Positions 5,879 through 6,952 of a DNA stretch of 6,952 nucleotides are shown here, one piece after another. Numbering within the stretch: position 1 is the first letter of the stretch; the number at the start of each line of letters is the position of its first letter. Under the pieces are notes generated by a model. That model saw only the letters and a list, made by a program, of their open reading frames with translations. It was not told where the DNA came from and made no database searches. A program made the translations under genes and the position numbers. The DNA comes from Methylomonas sp. (GTDB taxonomy: Bacteria > Pseudomonadota > Gammaproteobacteria > Methylococcales > Methylomonadaceae). Location of the stretch: positions 1 through 6,952 of the forward strand of contig JALSIU010000010.1 in assembly GCA_026989715.1 (NCBI GenBank), read 5' to 3'.

Positions 5879-6607
5879 TCAGTTTTTTTCAGCCTGTACT
5901 AAAATCAAAGTAGTATTATCCCGCGCGCCTCGTTGCAAGGCGAGCTCCATTAAATGATCCACCGCTTGCTGATAGGGCATACGCCTTAACACATCTTCAA
6001 TTTCACTGTCGGCGACTTCTTTATTTAAGCCATCGCTACATAATAAAAAAATATCACCGTGACAAACTTCTTGAATTTGCGCATCTAAATACACCGCATC
6101 CTCCCCCCCAATGGCATGCGTCAAAATCTGTGCATAAGGATGAATGGCAACTTCATCAGGCGTGTAGCCTTCCGCTAAAAGCGCGGCTTCATTATTATGG
6201 TCACGCGTTAACTGCTTGAGTTCGCCGCGACGAAAGAGATAAATACGACTATCGCCCGACCACATTGCAATACAGCTAAGTCGATGTGCATACAAGACAA
6301 CCACAGTACTGCCAATCACATCATTTGTTTGTGCCGCCTGCTCAACCAAAGTTTGGTTAACGGCATACAAACTCTGATAAATTCGCTTAACCGTCGTGCC
6401 TATCGCTTTTTCAGGCTCAAATTGCGTGAGTACCTCTACAATCTTTGCACTGGCCAAATGCCCATCTTTATGCCCTCCCATACCATCAGCAACCACCCAT
6501 AAGCGTTTATCCGGCAGGTTCGCAAAATTATCCTGATTAACGCTACGTACCCTCCCCACATCCGTGCGCCCATAAGAAGACCACCGTATTTGTGTGATTA
6601 AACTCAT
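5879..6607 (-). CDS. pppA: PppA, PP2C-type Ser/Thr protein phosphatase of the T6SS phosphorylation switch
   Basis: PppA removes phosphate from the FHA protein (Fha) phosphorylated by the kinase PpkA and so turns T6SS firing off. The 242-residue cytoplasmic protein is a complete PP2C domain. TDVGRVRSVNQDNF (15-28) carries metal ligand Asp26, VVADGMGGH (38-46) carries Asp41-Gly42, WSGDSRIYLFRRG (116-128) is motif VI-like, LTRDHN (133-138) and LTHAIGG (162-168) follow, CSDGLNKEV (190-198) carries metal ligand Asp192, and GARDNTTLILV (227-237) carries Asp230. All catalytic metal-binding aspartates expected of the family are in place. Its ATG shares one base with the tagF stop (TAATG), which implies coupled translation. 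In some bacteria TagF and PppA are fused; here they are separate. The partner kinase PpkA and the Fha substrate are not in the window. Confidence 0.95.
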   Translation of the reverse strand: MSLITQIRWSSYGRTDVGRVRSVNQDNFANLPDKRLWVVADGMGGHKDGHLASAKIVEVLTQFEPEKAIGTTVKRIYQSLYAVNQTLVEQAAQTNDVIGSTVVVLYAHRLSCIAMWSGDSRIYLFRRGELKQLTRDHNNEAALLAEGYTPDEVAIHPYAQILTHAIGGEDAVYLDAQIQEVCHGDIFLLCSDGLNKEVADSEIEDVLRRMPYQQAVDHLMELALQRGARDNTTLILVQAEKN

Positions 6608-6952
6608 TATTGTTTACCAAAGGGGACAACGGGGTAACGACAACCTTCCCAGCCCCACTTCTGCCAATCACCATCAAACATCGCCGCTATGCCATTAAAA
6701 GGCGGCATTCCTTCACAGATTAATAGAGAAGGCTCTACTTGCTCAGACCCTTGCGTCCACCAAACGCTATAAGCAAAACAATATTCTTTGAGTAAATTAT
6801 CTAAGAAACAAGGCAGTATCTCATTAATACTTTGATGCTCTTGCATCGATCGTTGCCAGGCATTATAAGTTGCCTGCTTGCTAATTTTTCCCCCGCCTCC
6901 TTGCACTGGACAATCATTAGCCATCATCTGAGTTTTTAGTTTATTCAATTGT
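6607..6952 (-). CDS. tagF: TagF (ImpM family) T6SS post-translational repressor, C-terminal part
   Basis: TagF proteins hold the T6SS inactive after translation, apparently through the FHA protein; loss of TagF activates some systems without the kinase pathway. The frame is open to the right edge of the window, so the 5' half of the gene is missing; a full TagF is about 200-250 residues. The visible 115 or so codons contain the conserved C-terminal segment: FAYSVWWTQGSEQVEPSLLI (roughly 96-77 codons before the window-edge start order, spanning positions about 6775-6716), then CEGMPPFNGIAAMFDGDWQKWGW. The VWWTxGSExVEPSLL and FxxMxDGDW patterns are those I associate with TagF C termini. A TTG near 6948 is not a credible start, since the homology region should extend further upstream. 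The stop overlaps the pppA start by one base. Confidence 0.88.
   Translation of the reverse strand, partial: QLNKLKTQMMANDCPVQGGGGKISKQATYNAWQRSMQEHQSINEILPCFLDNLLKEYCFAYSVWWTQGSEQVEPSLLICEGMPPFNGIAAMFDGDWQKWGWEGCRYPVVPFGKQ

Noticed and set aside
1..6952. CRISPR array, transposon, tRNA or effector/immunity pair
   Set aside because: No regularly spaced repeats, transposase-like frames, terminal repeats or tRNA-like folds were visible, and every substantial minus-strand frame is a known T6SS component.

Overview
The window is part of a type VI secretion system (T6SS) locus, read entirely from the minus strand, so the genes run from high to low coordinates. All eight protein genes belong to recognised families: tagF (5' end cut by the window) - pppA - [254-bp gap with a promoter] - tssA - tssB - tssC - hcp - tagJ - tssE - tssF (only its first 73 codons). 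No plus-strand reading frame looks real. I see no tRNA, rRNA, CRISPR array, insertion sequence or effector/immunity gene.

The host is most likely a gammaproteobacterium with moderately low G+C (AT-rich spacers, many AT-ending codons). TssB closely resembles the TssB of the Pseudomonas aeruginosa H1-T6SS as I remember it, and the order tssB-tssC-hcp-tagJ-tssE-tssF is the order of that cluster. Genus cannot be decided from this sequence.

Region 1 (5879-6952) holds the regulatory pair TagF and PppA, overlapping in TAATG. TagF is a post-translational repressor. PppA is the PP2C phosphatase that opposes the PpkA kinase, which is not in the window. Region 2 (5625-5878) is AT-rich and carries an exact CRP-type operator, TGTGA-N6-TCACA, with a -10-like TATATT positioned as in a class II CRP-activated promoter driving tssA. 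Region 3 (1838-5624) encodes TssA, the contractile sheath pair TssB/TssC and the inner-tube protein Hcp. Region 4 (1-1686) encodes TagJ, which is a TssB/ClpV accessory protein, and the baseplate proteins TssE and TssF. TagJ/TssE and TssE/TssF overlap, so they are probably translationally coupled.

The system itself is not new, and I found no undescribed machinery. The points worth a second look are the CRP-type promoter, a 19-pair RNA hairpin between hcp and tagJ that forms well only in the sense transcript, and a TssE that carries a roughly 60-residue probable coiled-coil insertion near its N terminus.
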